In this document: positions 14,685-24,804 of the stretch, piece by piece
Layout: the number at the start of each line of letters is the position of its first letter
Numbering within the stretch: the first letter of the stretch is position 1
From: Mycobacterium colombiense
Lineage (GTDB): Bacteria; Actinomycetota; Actinomycetes; Mycobacteriales; Mycobacteriaceae
Reading direction: 5' to 3'
Assembly (NCBI RefSeq): GCF_001953985.1
Contig: NZ_MBEI01000035.1
Location: 1-64,000, forward strand
Length of the DNA stretch: 64,000 nt
The notes under the pieces: model-generated
What the model saw: the letters and a program-made list of their open reading frames with translations, nothing else
What the model was told of the DNA's origin: nothing
Database searches by the model: none
Translations under genes and position numbers: made by a program

Positions 14685-17309
14685 TCAGTGGCGCTTGAGC
14701 CGGCTGCGCCACCCGACGAATCCCGCGTACACGACCGTCAACAACGCGAGCATGCCCACATCGAACAGCCAGGTGCTCGCCGTGTGCTTGAAGTGGCTGT
14801 CTTTCGGGGCGAGCGGCCCGGGCTCGATCGTCCACAAGTCGACGGTCGAGGCCTGCGCCGCATAGCCCCAGCGCGAGGGCACCGCCCACGACAGCTGGTC
14901 GAGGCCGATGCGGTTGGTGACCGGGACCATCCCGCCGCAGAGCACCAACTGCAGCATGAGGGAAACCACCAGCAGCGGCATGATCTGCTCGTTGGAGCGG
15001 GCGAGGGAGGACAGGACCAGGCCGACCATCGCCGCGGCGACGCACATCGCGGCGGTGGCGACGTACAGCTCGAGCGTGGCGCTGCCCAGCAGCAGGGCCG
15101 GCCGTGTCGGGGCTCCCTTCCCCAGGATCGTGATGGTCGTCGCGATGGCCGACTGAATGACGGCGAAGACGAAGAACACGGCCATCTTCGCGAGCAGATA
15201 CGCCTTGGTGGACAGGCCGACCGCCTGTTCCCGGCGGAAGATGGGGCGCTCGCCGATGAGGTCGCGGATCGTCAGCGCGGTGCCCATGAAGACGGCGGCC
15301 ATGGTGAGCAACATCAAGACCGAGCCGGGTTCGTCGGAGCCGTCGCCGTTCGGATCGGCGACACGGAATCCCGTCGAGCCCGGAACGGTCAGCGACAGCG
15401 CGCCCATCACGAACGGCAGCAGCGCCAGGAAGATGAAGTAGGCGCGGTCGGCGACGATCAGCCGGATCTGGCGGCGCGCGATCGTGGCGAACTGGCGACG
15501 CGTGCTGGAGCGCGCCGGAGCGCCCAGGTCGGCCGGCTTTTCCGCCTCGGCTCCGGCCGGCGGTGGTTTGAGCTGGGCCAGGAACCGGCGGTTGGCTTCG
15601 TCGGGGTCCGCACCCACCATGCCAAAGATCTTGGCCCAGTTGGTGGTTCCCATCGTCGCTTCGATTTCCCCGGGCGGGCCGCAGTAGGCCGTCTTGCCGC
15701 CGGGCGCCATCAGCAGCACCTGGTCGCAGAGGTCGAGGTAGCTCAGCGAGTGCGTCACCACCAGCACCACGCGACCGGCGTCGGCCAGCTGCCGCAGCAT
15801 CGTCATGACCTGGAGGTCCAGCGCCGGATCCAGGCCCGAGGTCGGTTCGTCGAGGATCAGCAGCGACGGCCCGGTGAGCAGCTCGAGTGCCACCGACGCA
15901 CGCTTGCGCTGCCCACCGGACAGCTTGTCCACCCGGGTATCGGCGTGCTTGGTCAGCCCGAGTTCCTCGATCACCTGCGCGACGACCTGCGCGCGGTCTT
16001 GTTTGCTGGTATCGGGCGGCAGCCGCAGCTCGGCGGCATAGCTCAGCGCCTGGGTCACCGTCAGCTGGCGGTGCACGACGTCGTCCTGGGGCACCATCCC
16101 GATCCGGCTACGCAGCGAGGCGAAGCTGGCGTGAATGTCGTGTCCCTCGAAGGTGATTGAGCCGGAGGTGGGGCAGGTCGCGCCGGCGATCAGCCGGGAC
16201 AGCGTGCTTTTCCCGGCGCCGGACCCACCGATGAGGGCGGTCAGCGTTCCGGGCCTGGCTGTCAGCGAGACCTTCTGAATCAGCCGTTTGCTGTCGATTT
16301 CGAAGTCGACCTCGCGCACCTCCAGCCCGCCGGTGCGGGTTGCCGCTTCGGCGCGGCGAAGCAGGATTTCACCGTTGAACACCAGGTCGACGTTGCCGAT
16401 CGTGACCACGTCGCCCTCGGTCAGCGGCGCCGACAAGATTCGCGTGCCGTTGACGAATGTCCCGTTGATGCTGTGCGCGTCGTGGATCTCCATGCCGTTC
16501 GGGCCGGGAACCAGGTAGGCGTGGTGGCGCGACGCCAAGACGTCCGAGATCACGACGTCGCTGTCTTCGGCGCGACCGATCACGGCGGCTCCCGTGGGTG
16601 GCGCCGCGAGGCCCGACCGGGAGCGCTGCACCGCGCGCCGCAGGTTGGTGCTGTCGAACTGCGCGGCTTCGAGCGCCTCGGCGCCGATCTCGGTCTGCGG
16701 CTGGCCCTTTGGCGCCGACCAGGCTTGCCGTTCGGGCGGCGGTGCCGGTTGGGGACGGCGGGGCGGCGACGGTGGGCTCGGATGGCCGACGGCCCGGCGT
16801 GGGCCGCCGGCCGGCTGCGGTGACGGTGGCGGCGGGCCGGCATGGGTGTAACGCAGCGGCGGGGGTTGCGGTCGCGCGATGCGGGGCGGCGTGCCGCCGG
16901 CCTGCTGTGGGTGCTGCGGATGGGACGGCCGCGACGCGCCGGGGCGTGCGAGGGCCTGCATCCCCTCGACCGTCGGCGGTAGCTGGCCCACCGCCCTGTC
17001 GTCACGTCCGATCTGGAAACTCAACCGCGGCCCGTCGGGGCCGCCAATGTTGATGCTCTGGCCGTCGTGGATGTCGACGACGGCAACCCGGCCGCCATTG
17101 ACGAACATCCCCGTCGACGAGCCGTTATCGATCGCCACCCATTTGCCCCGGTCGAAACGCAGCACCAGGTGCGAGCGGGAGATCATCGGATGGGCTACGC
17201 GCATGTCGGCACGCAGGTCACTCCCCACGACGACATCGTTTCCAGCGGCAAAACTGCGCCGTGACCAGTTGGATTGAACCGTCAGCACGGGCGATGCGGG
17301 CCTGCTCAT
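14685..17309 (-). CDS. FHA-domain ABC exporter (Rv1747-like)
   Basis: 874 residues from ATG 17309 ('MSRPASPVLTV'), chosen because Rv1747-type proteins begin there. Order: FHA1 (about 25-100), Pro-rich linker (about 115-205), FHA2 (about 240-315), ATPase domain with Walker A 'GGSGAGKST' near 361-369, signature 'LSGGQRKR' and Walker B 'LLILDEPTSGLD', then an ABC-2 type membrane domain with about six helices at the C-terminus. FHA domains bind phosphothreonine; Rv1747 is a substrate of the adjacent kinase PknF in M. tuberculosis. Here a different, Kelch-bearing kinase is the convergent neighbour. The exported substrate is unknown, probably an envelope lipid or glycan. Confidence 0.92.
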   Translation of the reverse strand: MSRPASPVLTVQSNWSRRSFAAGNDVVVGSDLRADMRVAHPMISRSHLVLRFDRGKWVAIDNGSSTGMFVNGGRVAVVDIHDGQSINIGGPDGPRLSFQIGRDDRAVGQLPPTVEGMQALARPGASRPSHPQHPQQAGGTPPRIARPQPPPLRYTHAGPPPPSPQPAGGPRRAVGHPSPPSPPRRPQPAPPPERQAWSAPKGQPQTEIGAEALEAAQFDSTNLRRAVQRSRSGLAAPPTGAAVIGRAEDSDVVISDVLASRHHAYLVPGPNGMEIHDAHSINGTFVNGTRILSAPLTEGDVVTIGNVDLVFNGEILLRRAEAATRTGGLEVREVDFEIDSKRLIQKVSLTARPGTLTALIGGSGAGKSTLSRLIAGATCPTSGSITFEGHDIHASFASLRSRIGMVPQDDVVHRQLTVTQALSYAAELRLPPDTSKQDRAQVVAQVIEELGLTKHADTRVDKLSGGQRKRASVALELLTGPSLLILDEPTSGLDPALDLQVMTMLRQLADAGRVVLVVTHSLSYLDLCDQVLLMAPGGKTAYCGPPGEIEATMGTTNWAKIFGMVGADPDEANRRFLAQLKPPPAGAEAEKPADLGAPARSSTRRQFATIARRQIRLIVADRAYFIFLALLPFVMGALSLTVPGSTGFRVADPNGDGSDEPGSVLMLLTMAAVFMGTALTIRDLIGERPIFRREQAVGLSTKAYLLAKMAVFFVFAVIQSAIATTITILGKGAPTRPALLLGSATLELYVATAAMCVAAAMVGLVLSSLARSNEQIMPLLVVSLMLQLVLCGGMVPVTNRIGLDQLSWAVPSRWGYAAQASTVDLWTIEPGPLAPKDSHFKHTASTWLFDVGMLALLTVVYAGFVGWRSRLKRH

Positions 17310-17584
17310 CCAATCAGTATTCGACCCGCCGTCAGCAAACTCCAGCGGTTTCGCCATATTGGTCCGCCGCCCGCGATCGCATTTGCTGGGTCACGCCGGA
17401 GAAACATTCGACGCCGGAGCGGGTCACGGCCCGGTCACAACACGATAAGGGCTCCGGACTAAACCTCCCTTGATCAAACCGTGACCGCCGCGTGGCCAAA
17501 TATCAACGCGCCCTTACGCTTCCGCAGGTCAGCGCACATTTATCATCCGTATTACAACTATGTCAGTTAAAAGGAATTGGGGCC

Positions 17585-18400
17585 ATGCGGACGGGTGTTC
17601 GGTGTGTTCTTGCGGTGATTGGAGCCGCTGCGAGTGTTGTCGTGACGCCGGCCGGCGTGAGCCTGGCGGCGGCGAACCAGTCGCATGGATTCGCGATAGC
17701 GTCGATTTCGCCGGGCCGCGACGAGGTGGTCGGGGTGGCGCACCCGATCCAGGTGAAATTCACTGCGCCCATTACCAACCCAGCCGACCGGCGGGCGGCC
17801 GAACGGGCGGTTGACGTCAAATCGACGCCCGCGATGACCGGCAAGTTCGAATGGCTCGACAACAAGGTTGTCCAGTGGATTCCGGACCGATACTGGCCGG
17901 CGCACAGCACAATTGCGTTGACGGTGGGCGGCGCGACCGCGGAGATCACAACGGGTCCTGCCGTGATCGGCGTCGCCAGCATCTCCGAGCACACCTTCAC
18001 CGTGAGCATCGACGGTACGGAAGCGGGACCGCCGACCTCACTGCCGGCGCCGCACCACCGGCCGCACTTCGGCGAGCAGGGCGTGATGCCCGCGTCGATG
18101 GGAAGGCCGGAATACCCGACGCCCGTCGGCTCGTACACCGTCCTGGCCAAAGAGGAAGCGGTGACCATGGATTCGAGCAGCGTCGGCATCCCGGTCGACG
18201 ACCCCAACGGTTACCTGCTGACGGTCAATTACGCCGTCCGTATCACCAGCCGCGGACTGTTCGTGCATTCGGCTCCGTGGGCCGTCCCCTCTCTGGGGCT
18301 GGAGAACGTCAGCCACGGCTGCATCAGCCTGAGCCCCGACGACGCCGAGTGGTACTACGACCACGTCCACGTCGGCGACCCGGTGATCGTCCAGGACTAG
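17585..18400 (+). CDS. L,D-transpeptidase (LdtMt1-like)
   Basis: 271 residues from ATG 17585, with AAGGA upstream. A signal peptide or anchor occupies about 1-30, followed by an Ig-like domain (about 38-125) and a YkuD catalytic domain (about 130-270). The catalytic motif 'HSAPWAVPSLG...NVSHGCISLS' is intact, with His228, His244 and Cys246. It forms 3-3 crosslinks in peptidoglycan and is a target of carbapenems. Domain order matches short LdtMt1-type enzymes. A strong hairpin terminator follows at 18414. It is divergent from the FHA-ABC exporter with about 275 bp between. Confidence 0.93.
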   Translation: MRTGVRCVLAVIGAAASVVVTPAGVSLAAANQSHGFAIASISPGRDEVVGVAHPIQVKFTAPITNPADRRAAERAVDVKSTPAMTGKFEWLDNKVVQWIPDRYWPAHSTIALTVGGATAEITTGPAVIGVASISEHTFTVSIDGTEAGPPTSLPAPHHRPHFGEQGVMPASMGRPEYPTPVGSYTVLAKEEAVTMDSSSVGIPVDDPNGYLLTVNYAVRITSRGLFVHSAPWAVPSLGLENVSHGCISLSPDDAEWYYDHVHVGDPVIVQD

Positions 18401-18413
18401 TCCCGCAGTTCAC

Positions 18414-18452
18414 GAAGCTCCGCACCCAGGCGCAAGCCGGGTGCGGAGCTTC
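18414..18452. terminator. hairpin terminator after the L,D-transpeptidase gene
   Basis: A perfect 14-bp stem (18414-18427 with 18439-18452) closes an 11-base loop, 13 bases after the stop codon, followed by TCAATTGTCT. There is no long T-run, as is usual in mycobacteria. Confidence 0.75.
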
Positions 18453-18554
18453 AATTGTCTTGACGGCGTGGGTCTCTCAGTCCCGCTGGGGTGGTCGCAG
18501 GTTCGCGCATGCCGAGCAGGGATAAGCCGGCCACCGATGGCCGACAAACGGAAC

Positions 18555-18583
18555 GGGCCCGCTGGTGATAAACCAGCGGGCCC
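18555..18583. terminator. hairpin terminator after the 18612-19142 gene
   Basis: A perfect 12-bp GC-rich stem (18555-18566 with 18572-18583) with a five-base loop, 28 bases past the stop of the leftward gene. It faces the hairpin at 18414, so two back-to-back terminators separate convergent genes. Confidence 0.7.
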
Positions 18584-18611
18584 GGCCCGTTCACTGGAAA
18601 CCGATTCGGCC

Positions 18612-19142
18612 TCAGCTCGCGCCCGAGGGACCGGGGCGAACCGGCTGACCGTCTACCGGCCCACCGGTGGGAGCCGGACCGGTCGGCGCGTCCTTCACCC
18701 CGGACATGTCGATGATCGGCGCGGCCGCCTCCAACGGAGCGCCGGCGGCCAGCGGCCCGCCAAGCGCAATCAGCGGCGCACCGGCAGGGACCACCGGCAC
18801 CGGCGGCACGATCGGCACCGGCGGCGCGAGGGGCAACGGCGGCACGATCGGCAGCGGCGCACCGATCGGCAGCGGCCCCGGCACAGCCATTGGCACACCG
18901 GACATATCGGTCATGGGCGCCGCGCACATGCCCCCGGCGGCCGGTGCACCCGCGGCCACAGTGCCGGCGGCCGCACCCGGCCCGCCCGCGGCGGGCGCCA
19001 CCTCGCCCGACTGCCCCTCGATGCACGCGTGGCCGCCCGTAATCAGCGGGGCGGCCGCCGCGTCGGGGCTCAACGCGATAGCAGCTCCGCACAACCCAGC
19101 GCCGGCAACTACTTTGATGTTGAACCGATCGACGATCGCCAT
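18612..19142 (-). CDS. secreted Ala/Pro-rich protein
   Basis: 176 residues from ATG 19142 (AAAGGAG upstream). A signal peptide is clear: 'MAIVDRFNIK' followed by 'VVAGAGLCGAAIAL' and an Ala-rich cleavage region. The mature part is Ala, Pro and Gly-rich with short repeats built on 'PLPIGAPLPIVPPLPLAPP' and two 'DMSGV' units. Two cysteines in the first half (in 'HACIEG' and 'GMCAAP') could form a disulfide. No enzyme motif is seen. Low-complexity exported proteins of this kind are common in mycobacteria; function unknown. Confidence 0.72.
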   Translation of the reverse strand: MAIVDRFNIKVVAGAGLCGAAIALSPDAAAAPLITGGHACIEGQSGEVAPAAGGPGAAAGTVAAGAPAAGGMCAAPMTDMSGVPMAVPGPLPIGAPLPIVPPLPLAPPVPIVPPVPVVPAGAPLIALGGPLAAGAPLEAAAPIIDMSGVKDAPTGPAPTGGPVDGQPVRPGPSGAS

Positions 19143-19561
19143 CAGCGCCAACTCTCCTTTATTCACGCTCAGCTATTTCCCATTTGGTGCAGCAGGCCCG
19201 CCTAGCCGTACCGAGGCCGCTTTCACGACCGCGCCAATTGTCAGCAGGCGACGCGCGACACGCGCCACGCCGCACCGCGCCGTTTCCAAATGGTGACGTC
19301 ACAACGGCGTCACGAATCGGAACACCACCGACGGACGCCGGTCGACCTGCACGAATGCGCGTGCGCCCTCGGCCCGGCAAGCGGTTCGCGCCGGAATGTG
19401 CACCGGATCGGCGACCTTGCCGGAACCGACTTCCGCTCGCACGGACTTTATTTTTCCGCAGGTCATTCACAGAGAACTATTGGTGAACAGTTACTGTTCT
19501 CAAGGTTACGTAGAAGTTAACATCGTGATTAGAACTGTTGACGTCAAGAGGAGTAGGGGCT
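19143..19561. other. intergenic region between divergent secreted-protein genes
   Basis: 419 bases without a convincing gene. Short open frames here lack Shine-Dalgarno sites and family resemblance. The right half (about 19440-19545) is relatively AT-rich and should hold the promoter for the DUF732 gene. An AGAGGAG is the ribosome site at about 19547-19553. Confidence 0.5.
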
Positions 19562-19903
19562 ATGTCACCACGTCGTCTCGCCACCGGGTTCATCGGTTCC
19601 GCCCTGCTCGGCGGCCCACTTGTCGCCGGCCTCGTCTGGGCCGGCCCAGCGCAGGCCGACGCGGCCGGTTTCCTCAACGACATGCATAGGGACGGGATTC
19701 ACGCCGTCACCGGTGGTGACGCGGCGCTGCTTCAGGCCGGGCTGAACGTCTGCCAACAACTGTCGTGGGGCGCTCCCGAATCCCAGCTCCAGGGCTTGGC
19801 GCTGCAGCGCTCCGAGGAACGGCAAGGGGCAGGTGGGCTCAGTCCCCAGCAGGCCAACGACATCGTCGGCTACGCCGAGCGTGATCTCTGCCCCGGCGTC
19901 TGA
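19562..19903 (+). CDS. DUF732 secreted protein 1
   Basis: 113 residues from ATG 19562. The first 33 residues form a Sec signal ending 'AGPAQADA'. The mature domain carries the DUF732 pattern: 'FLNDMHRDGI' near 38, 'LLQAGLNVCQQL' with the first Cys, and 'VGYAERDLCPGV' with the second, which probably form a disulfide. DUF732 proteins are small exported mycobacterial proteins of unknown function. It is a tandem paralogue of the next gene, with which it shares 'CQQLSWGA' and 'LQGLALQRS'. Confidence 0.85.
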   Translation: MSPRRLATGFIGSALLGGPLVAGLVWAGPAQADAAGFLNDMHRDGIHAVTGGDAALLQAGLNVCQQLSWGAPESQLQGLALQRSEERQGAGGLSPQQANDIVGYAERDLCPGV

Positions 19904-20095
19904 CCTGACCTTCCGTAATTCGCCGGTGCATAGCGCGCTGGCGCTCGGCTCCACACGGGGCCGCAGGTTGTGCCGCGTCCGGCCACCGTTCTTCGCCGAC
20001 TATTCACTCTCCCGAATTGTTTGCGCAGCGGGTCGTCGCACTTTTGTGTAAAAGTGCATCATCCGCATCGGGCACAGACATAAGGAGAAGGTTGG

Positions 20096-20440
20096 ATGGC
20101 GGCACGCAGGCTATATGGCCGGTTCATGGGCGCGGCGCTGGCGAGCGGCCCCCTTCTGCTCGCCGGGGTCCTCTGCGCCGGCCCGGCGCGGGCCGACCAG
20201 GCCGCCTTCATCAACGACCTGCACAACGCCGGGATCCACGCCGTCAACGGCGGCGACCCGGAGCTGTTGCAGATGGGTGCGGACCTGTGCCAGCAGCTTT
20301 CGTGGGGCGCTTCACCGCAACAACTGGAGGGGTTGGCATTGCAACGCTCGGACGCCGACCAGGGCACCGGCGGGATCAACGGCCGGCAGGCCGCAGACGT
20401 GGTGATCTTCGCCCTGCGCGATCTGTGCCCCAACGCCTGA
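20096..20440 (+). CDS. DUF732 secreted protein 2
   Basis: 114 residues from ATG 20096, preceded by AAGGAGAAGG. The signal peptide (about 1-33) ends 'AGPARADQ'. The mature domain aligns along its length with the gene at 19562 ('FINDLHNAGIHAVNGGD', 'LCQQLSWGA', 'LEGLALQRSDADQG', 'LRDLCPNA'), including both cysteines. The pair arose by tandem duplication. The 192-bp gap between them is long enough for a separate promoter. Confidence 0.86.
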   Translation: MAARRLYGRFMGAALASGPLLLAGVLCAGPARADQAAFINDLHNAGIHAVNGGDPELLQMGADLCQQLSWGASPQQLEGLALQRSDADQGTGGINGRQAADVVIFALRDLCPNA

Positions 20441-20489
20441 CGGCGGATTAGCCCCCGCGCTCGGTGGTCCGCGCTAAGGTGTCACTCGA

Positions 20490-21893
20490 GTGAAGCTGAA
20501 CGCACGGAATCTGGCCGGCCTCGAGATCCCGGTCCCGACGTATGACCGCGGCCAAATCGGCATCGGCATAGCGCATTTCGGTGTCGGTGGTTTCCACCGT
20601 TCGCACCAGGCCATGTACATCGATCGGCTGCTCAGCGACGGGCTCGCGCGCGACTTCGGGATCTGCGGAATCGGTGTGCTGCCGAACGATGAGCGCATGC
20701 GCGACGCGTTGCGCGGCCAGGACCACCTGTACACGCTGATCCTCGAACACCCCGACGGCACCCGGCAACCGCGCGTCATCGGCTCCATCGTCGACTACCG
20801 TTATGCGCCTGACGATCCCGAATCCGTGATCGAGCTGCTCGCCGATCCGGCCACCCGGATCATTTCGCTCACCATCACCGAGGGCGGTTATCAGCCACCG
20901 CTGAGCGCGGTGTTCGGATTGGTGGCCGAGGCGTGCAACCGGCGGCGCGAGCGCGACCTGCCCTCCCCCACGATCGTCTCCTGCGACAACATCGCCGGGA
21001 ACGGTGACGTGTCACGACGCGTCTTCACGTCGTACGCGGAGCGAATCAATCCCGAACTCGCGCAATGGATGCGCGAGCAGACCACCTTCCCCAATTCGAT
21101 GGTTGACCGGATCACACCGGTGACCACGCCCGATGTGCTGACGCGGCTGGACTCCGAATTCGGGGTGACCGACGCCTGGCCCGTGATCGCTGAACCCTTC
21201 GCCATGTGGGTGGTCGAGGACAACTTCGCCGACGGGCGACCACCGCTGGATCAAGCCGGGGTGCAACTCGTCGGCGACGTAGCGCCCTACGAGGCGATGA
21301 AGTTGCGGTTGCTCAACGCCGGGCATCAGGGCCTGTGCTATTTCGCCTACCTCTGTGGGTACCGGCTGGTGCACGACGCCGCCCGGGATCCGTTGATCGC
21401 CGAATTCCTTGCCCGCTATATGGATTCGGAGGCCACACCGACGCTGGAGCGCGTCCCGGGGCTGGATGAATTCCGGGGCGGGCTGCTGCCGCGCTTCGCC
21501 AACGCCTACATCCGCGACACCGTGGCCAGGCTGTGCGCCGAATCCTCGGACCGTATCCCGAAATGGTTGTTGCCCGTGGTGCGCGACAATCTGCGCTCCG
21601 GCGGCCCGGTGCGGCTGTCCGCGGCGATCGTCGCGAGTTGGGCACGCTACGCCGAGGGCGTCGACGAAGAGGGCGAACCGATCGAGGTGGTGGACCGGCT
21701 CGCCGACACTTTGGTCCCGATCGCCCGCTCGCAACGCGACGACCCGGTCGCGTTCCTGGCCAACCGTCCCGTATTCGGCGATCTCGTCGACGACGAGCGT
21801 TTCCGCGAGGCCTACCTGTGGGCGCTGGACTCGCTGCACCGAACCGGCGCGCGCGCCACGCTGCGGGCGCTGCTTGGGGCCGACGGACGATGA
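20490..21893 (+). CDS. mannitol dehydrogenase family polyol dehydrogenase
   Basis: 467 residues from GTG 20490. The N-terminal Rossmann domain begins '[19 protein letters not shown]'; the C-terminal domain holds the family's catalytic K-x4-N-x2-H signature in 'KLRLLNAGH' near residue 271. Enzymes of this family oxidise mannitol, arabitol or related polyols, or reduce hexuronates, with NAD(P). Its stop overlaps the start of a xylulokinase gene, so the likely pathway is D-arabitol to D-xylulose to xylulose 5-phosphate. The exact substrate is inferred from that neighbour. No sugar transporter is adjacent. Confidence 0.88.
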   Translation: MKLNARNLAGLEIPVPTYDRGQIGIGIAHFGVGGFHRSHQAMYIDRLLSDGLARDFGICGIGVLPNDERMRDALRGQDHLYTLILEHPDGTRQPRVIGSIVDYRYAPDDPESVIELLADPATRIISLTITEGGYQPPLSAVFGLVAEACNRRRERDLPSPTIVSCDNIAGNGDVSRRVFTSYAERINPELAQWMREQTTFPNSMVDRITPVTTPDVLTRLDSEFGVTDAWPVIAEPFAMWVVEDNFADGRPPLDQAGVQLVGDVAPYEAMKLRLLNAGHQGLCYFAYLCGYRLVHDAARDPLIAEFLARYMDSEATPTLERVPGLDEFRGGLLPRFANAYIRDTVARLCAESSDRIPKWLLPVVRDNLRSGGPVRLSAAIVASWARYAEGVDEEGEPIEVVDRLADTLVPIARSQRDDPVAFLANRPVFGDLVDDERFREAYLWALDSLHRTGARATLRALLGADGR

Positions 21894-23332
21894 CCCTGGT
21901 CGCCGGCATCGACTCGTCGACGCAGTCCTGCAAGGTGCTGGTGTGCGACGCCGCCACCGGCCGGGTGGTCCGCGAGGGACACGCCGGTCACCCGGCCGGC
22001 ACCGAAATCGACCCGGCGGCATGGGAAACCGCCGCTCGAGAAGCGATTGCGAAGGCGGGCGGGCTGGACGGCGTCGACGCGATCGCCGTCGGCGCACAGC
22101 AGCACGGCATGGTGTGCCTGGACGGAGCCGGACAGGTGGTGCGCCCCGCGCTGCTGTGGAACGACGTGCGATCGGCCGACGCCGCGCGCGCACTCGCCGA
22201 CGAGCTGGGTGGCGCGCGGGCGTGGGCCCGGGCCGTGGGCGTGGTACCGCTGGCCGCGATCACGGTGGCGAAATTGCGTTGGCTGGCCGACCACGAACCA
22301 CGTCATGCCGACCGCACCGCGGCGGTCGGCCTGCCGCACGATTGGCTGACCTGGCGTCTGCGCGGCGAGACGGACATCGCGGCGCTGACCACCGACCGCA
22401 GCGACGCCAGCGGCACCGGCTACTACGACGCCGCGACGGGCGCCTATCGGGTCGATCTGCTCGAGCTGGCGCTGCGCGGCCGGCGTCCGCAACTGCCGAC
22501 CGTGCTGGACCCGGCGGGCCGAACAAGCTGCGGCACAATGGCATTCGGTGCGGGCCTGGGAGATAACGCCGCCGCGGCGCTGGGCCTGGGCGTCGAAGAG
22601 GGCGACGTGATCGTCTCGATCGGGACCTCGGGGGTGGTGGCCGCCGTCACCGCGGATCCGGTCCGCGACGACGCGGGATTCGTCGCCGGATTCGCCGACG
22701 GCACCGGCCGCTATCTCCCGCTGGTATGCACCCTCAACGGCGCGCGGGTGCTGCAGGCAGCCGCCGCGATGCTGCAAGTCGACCAGGACGAGCTGTCCCG
22801 GCTCGCGCTGTCGGCGCCGCCGGGCAGCGGGGGGCTGGTGCTGGTCCCCTACCTGGAGGGCGAGCGAACTCCCAACCGGCCCAACGCAACCGGTGCACTG
22901 CACGGCCTGCGCGTCGCCAATGCATCCCCGGCCAACCTGGCCCGCGCCGCCGTGGAGGGACTGCTGTGCTCGCTCGCCGACGGCGTCGCGCACCTGGCCG
23001 CGCACGGCGTCGTCGCGCGGCGCATCCTGCTGGTCGGCGGCGGCGCGCAATCCCGTGCGCTGCGCGCGATCGCGCCCACGGTGTTCGGCATGCCGGTGCT
23101 GGCGCCCACGCCGGCGCAGTACGTCGCGCTGGGCGCGGCGCTGCAGGCGGCGTGGGCGTTGAGCGGATCGCCCCGGCCACCCGCGTGGAATCCGCCACCC
23201 ACAGACGAATACACCGCCGACGCCGCACCCGAGGTGCCGGCGCACTACGCGCGGGTACGCGACCTCACCGAGGGGGTCACCGGCGGTCGGGAAGCGGACG
23301 AAACACCGAAAGGACCCGGTATTTCACGCTGA
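21890..23332 (+). CDS. xylB: xylulokinase
   Basis: 480 residues from ATG 21890, overlapping the previous stop by four bases (ATGA). FGGY-family features: '[13 protein letters not shown]' phosphate loop at the start, '[11 protein letters not shown]' near 69, 'ALLWNDVRS', '[11 protein letters not shown]', '[13 protein letters not shown]', and the C-terminal 'LLVGGGAQS' ADP site. It phosphorylates D-xylulose to xylulose 5-phosphate for the pentose phosphate pathway. Its last 56 bases overlap, tail to tail, the convergent PAP2-lipid kinase gene, so the C-terminal tail of about 18 residues may be a read-through extension. Confidence 0.9.
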   Translation: MTLVAGIDSSTQSCKVLVCDAATGRVVREGHAGHPAGTEIDPAAWETAAREAIAKAGGLDGVDAIAVGAQQHGMVCLDGAGQVVRPALLWNDVRSADAARALADELGGARAWARAVGVVPLAAITVAKLRWLADHEPRHADRTAAVGLPHDWLTWRLRGETDIAALTTDRSDASGTGYYDAATGAYRVDLLELALRGRRPQLPTVLDPAGRTSCGTMAFGAGLGDNAAAALGLGVEEGDVIVSIGTSGVVAAVTADPVRDDAGFVAGFADGTGRYLPLVCTLNGARVLQAAAAMLQVDQDELSRLALSAPPGSGGLVLVPYLEGERTPNRPNATGALHGLRVANASPANLARAAVEGLLCSLADGVAHLAAHGVVARRILLVGGGAQSRALRAIAPTVFGMPVLAPTPAQYVALGAALQAAWALSGSPRPPAWNPPPTDEYTADAAPEVPAHYARVRDLTEGVTGGREADETPKGPGISR

Positions 23333-24776
23333 AGCTGGCCTTGTCATATTTGCCGGCGACCTCGCCGTCGCAGGCGACGGACGTGGGGCCGTCGACGGCG
23401 CTGAAGCTGAATTCCGGCACCTGCAACTCGTGGTAGAGCGGGCTGCGCTCCAGGCGGCCCAGGGCCAGCGCGGTCAGGATCCTGGTCCTGGCCCAGTGGC
23501 TGCCGGTCTCGAGGATGCGCACATCGATCAGGCCGTCGTCCATCCGGGTCCGGCGCGCCGGCGCGAACCCGGTCGGCAGGTACAGCGAATTGCCCAGGAA
23601 GAACAGCGATGTCAGCAGGGTCTTGTTGTCGTAACGGATGCGCACCGGCTGCTCCTTGCGCAGCGTCCGCAGCATGGCGTACAGGCCGGCCAGCGGCTTG
23701 CCGATGCGCTTCTCCAACTTTTCGCGCCGCCGCACGAAGGCCGGGTAGGCGCCGACGCTGGCGGTGTTGAGGATCATCCGAGAATCGTTCAGGCACACCA
23801 GGTCCACGCATGCCACGTGGCCGCGCCGGATCGCGTCGACCGTCTTGGCCACGGCGTCGCAGCCGATGTCCTTGGCGAAGTGGTTGAACGTCCCGGCGGG
23901 AAACACCGCCAGGGGAAGCCCCGCCTCGATGGCCACCCCGGCGGCGGCCGCGACCGTGCCGTCACCGCCGCCCACCGCCAGCACCTCGGCGCGTTCGGCC
24001 GCGTTGCGCAACACCTGCCCCACGTCGTCGTCGGGGCCCAGTTCGCGGATGTCGACCTTCGGCAGCGCCGCGCGCACCTCGTCGACCACCCGGGCCCCGG
24101 TGCCGCTGCCCGACTCCGGGTTGATGACCAGGACCACGCCGGCGCCGTCGGGCCGCTGCGGTGCCGCGACGCGCAGCGGTTCCGTTCGCGGAAGGGCGGT
24201 TTCGACGATCGGCGGGACGAGCCGGCCACCCAGCACGGCCAGGCCGGAGCCGATGCCGAACCCGGCGAGGACGTCGCCCGGGTAGTGCGCGCCGGTCGCC
24301 ACCCGCGACAGACCGACCAGCCCGGCCAGCAGCGCCAGGCCGAAGCCCAGCGGCGGGTTCTCCAGCCCCACCCCGATGGCGAACGCGGCCGCGCTCGCGG
24401 AGTGTCCGGACGGCAGCGAGTTCGACGTCGGGCGACGGCGGACCTGGCGGACCAAGGGCACCAGGTCGTAGCCGGGGCGCGGCCTACGGCGGATCCGCTT
24501 GGCGAGCTGGTTGGTGACCAGGCTGGTGGCGGCCAGCGTCACCAGCCCGCGGGTCGCGCCGCGCTGCGCGCTCTGCCTGCCGGTGGCCAGCAGGGCCGCG
24601 CCGAGGCCCATCCACAGCTTGGAATGGTCGGCCGCCCGGGTCAGCGGCGGCATGACCGTGTCCAGGAGCGGGGTGTCCGTCTCGGCGATGGCGTCGAACA
24701 GTTCTCGATCCAGCGTGCCCAGTCCCCGAGTGACCTGTTTGATGCCGCGCGCACGTTGCCAGGGCCCGGTGTTCAT
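23277..24776 (-). CDS. PAP2 phosphatase-diacylglycerol kinase fusion protein
   Basis: 499 residues. The N-terminal half is a membrane PAP2 domain: 'KRIRRRPRP' near 93, 'PSGHSASA' near 123 and '[13 protein letters not shown]' near 157, the three-part phosphatase signature. The C-terminal half is a diacylglycerol/sphingosine kinase-like catalytic domain with '[11 protein letters not shown]' and the ATP-binding '[11 protein letters not shown]'. A phosphatase and a kinase of opposite direction in one chain suggest lipid phosphate turnover, such as of phosphatidic acid or polyprenyl phosphate. Substrates are not predictable. It is convergent with xylB and divergent from the 24805 gene with only 28 bp between starts. 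Confidence 0.9.
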   Translation of the reverse strand: MNTGPWQRARGIKQVTRGLGTLDRELFDAIAETDTPLLDTVMPPLTRAADHSKLWMGLGAALLATGRQSAQRGATRGLVTLAATSLVTNQLAKRIRRRPRPGYDLVPLVRQVRRRPTSNSLPSGHSASAAAFAIGVGLENPPLGFGLALLAGLVGLSRVATGAHYPGDVLAGFGIGSGLAVLGGRLVPPIVETALPRTEPLRVAAPQRPDGAGVVLVINPESGSGTGARVVDEVRAALPKVDIRELGPDDDVGQVLRNAAERAEVLAVGGGDGTVAAAAGVAIEAGLPLAVFPAGTFNHFAKDIGCDAVAKTVDAIRRGHVACVDLVCLNDSRMILNTASVGAYPAFVRRREKLEKRIGKPLAGLYAMLRTLRKEQPVRIRYDNKTLLTSLFFLGNSLYLPTGFAPARRTRMDDGLIDVRILETGSHWARTRILTALALGRLERSPLYHELQVPEFSFSAVDGPTSVACDGEVAGKYDKASFSVKYRVLSVFRPLPDRR

Positions 24777-24804
24777 TCGCTACACCCTAAATTGGTCCGA
24801 AGAC

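Noticed and set aside
13953..16160. 735-residue plus-strand frame across the kinase end and exporter
   Set aside because: Composition (Arg, Gly, His, Gln) is that of a reverse frame; it crosses two well-supported genes.
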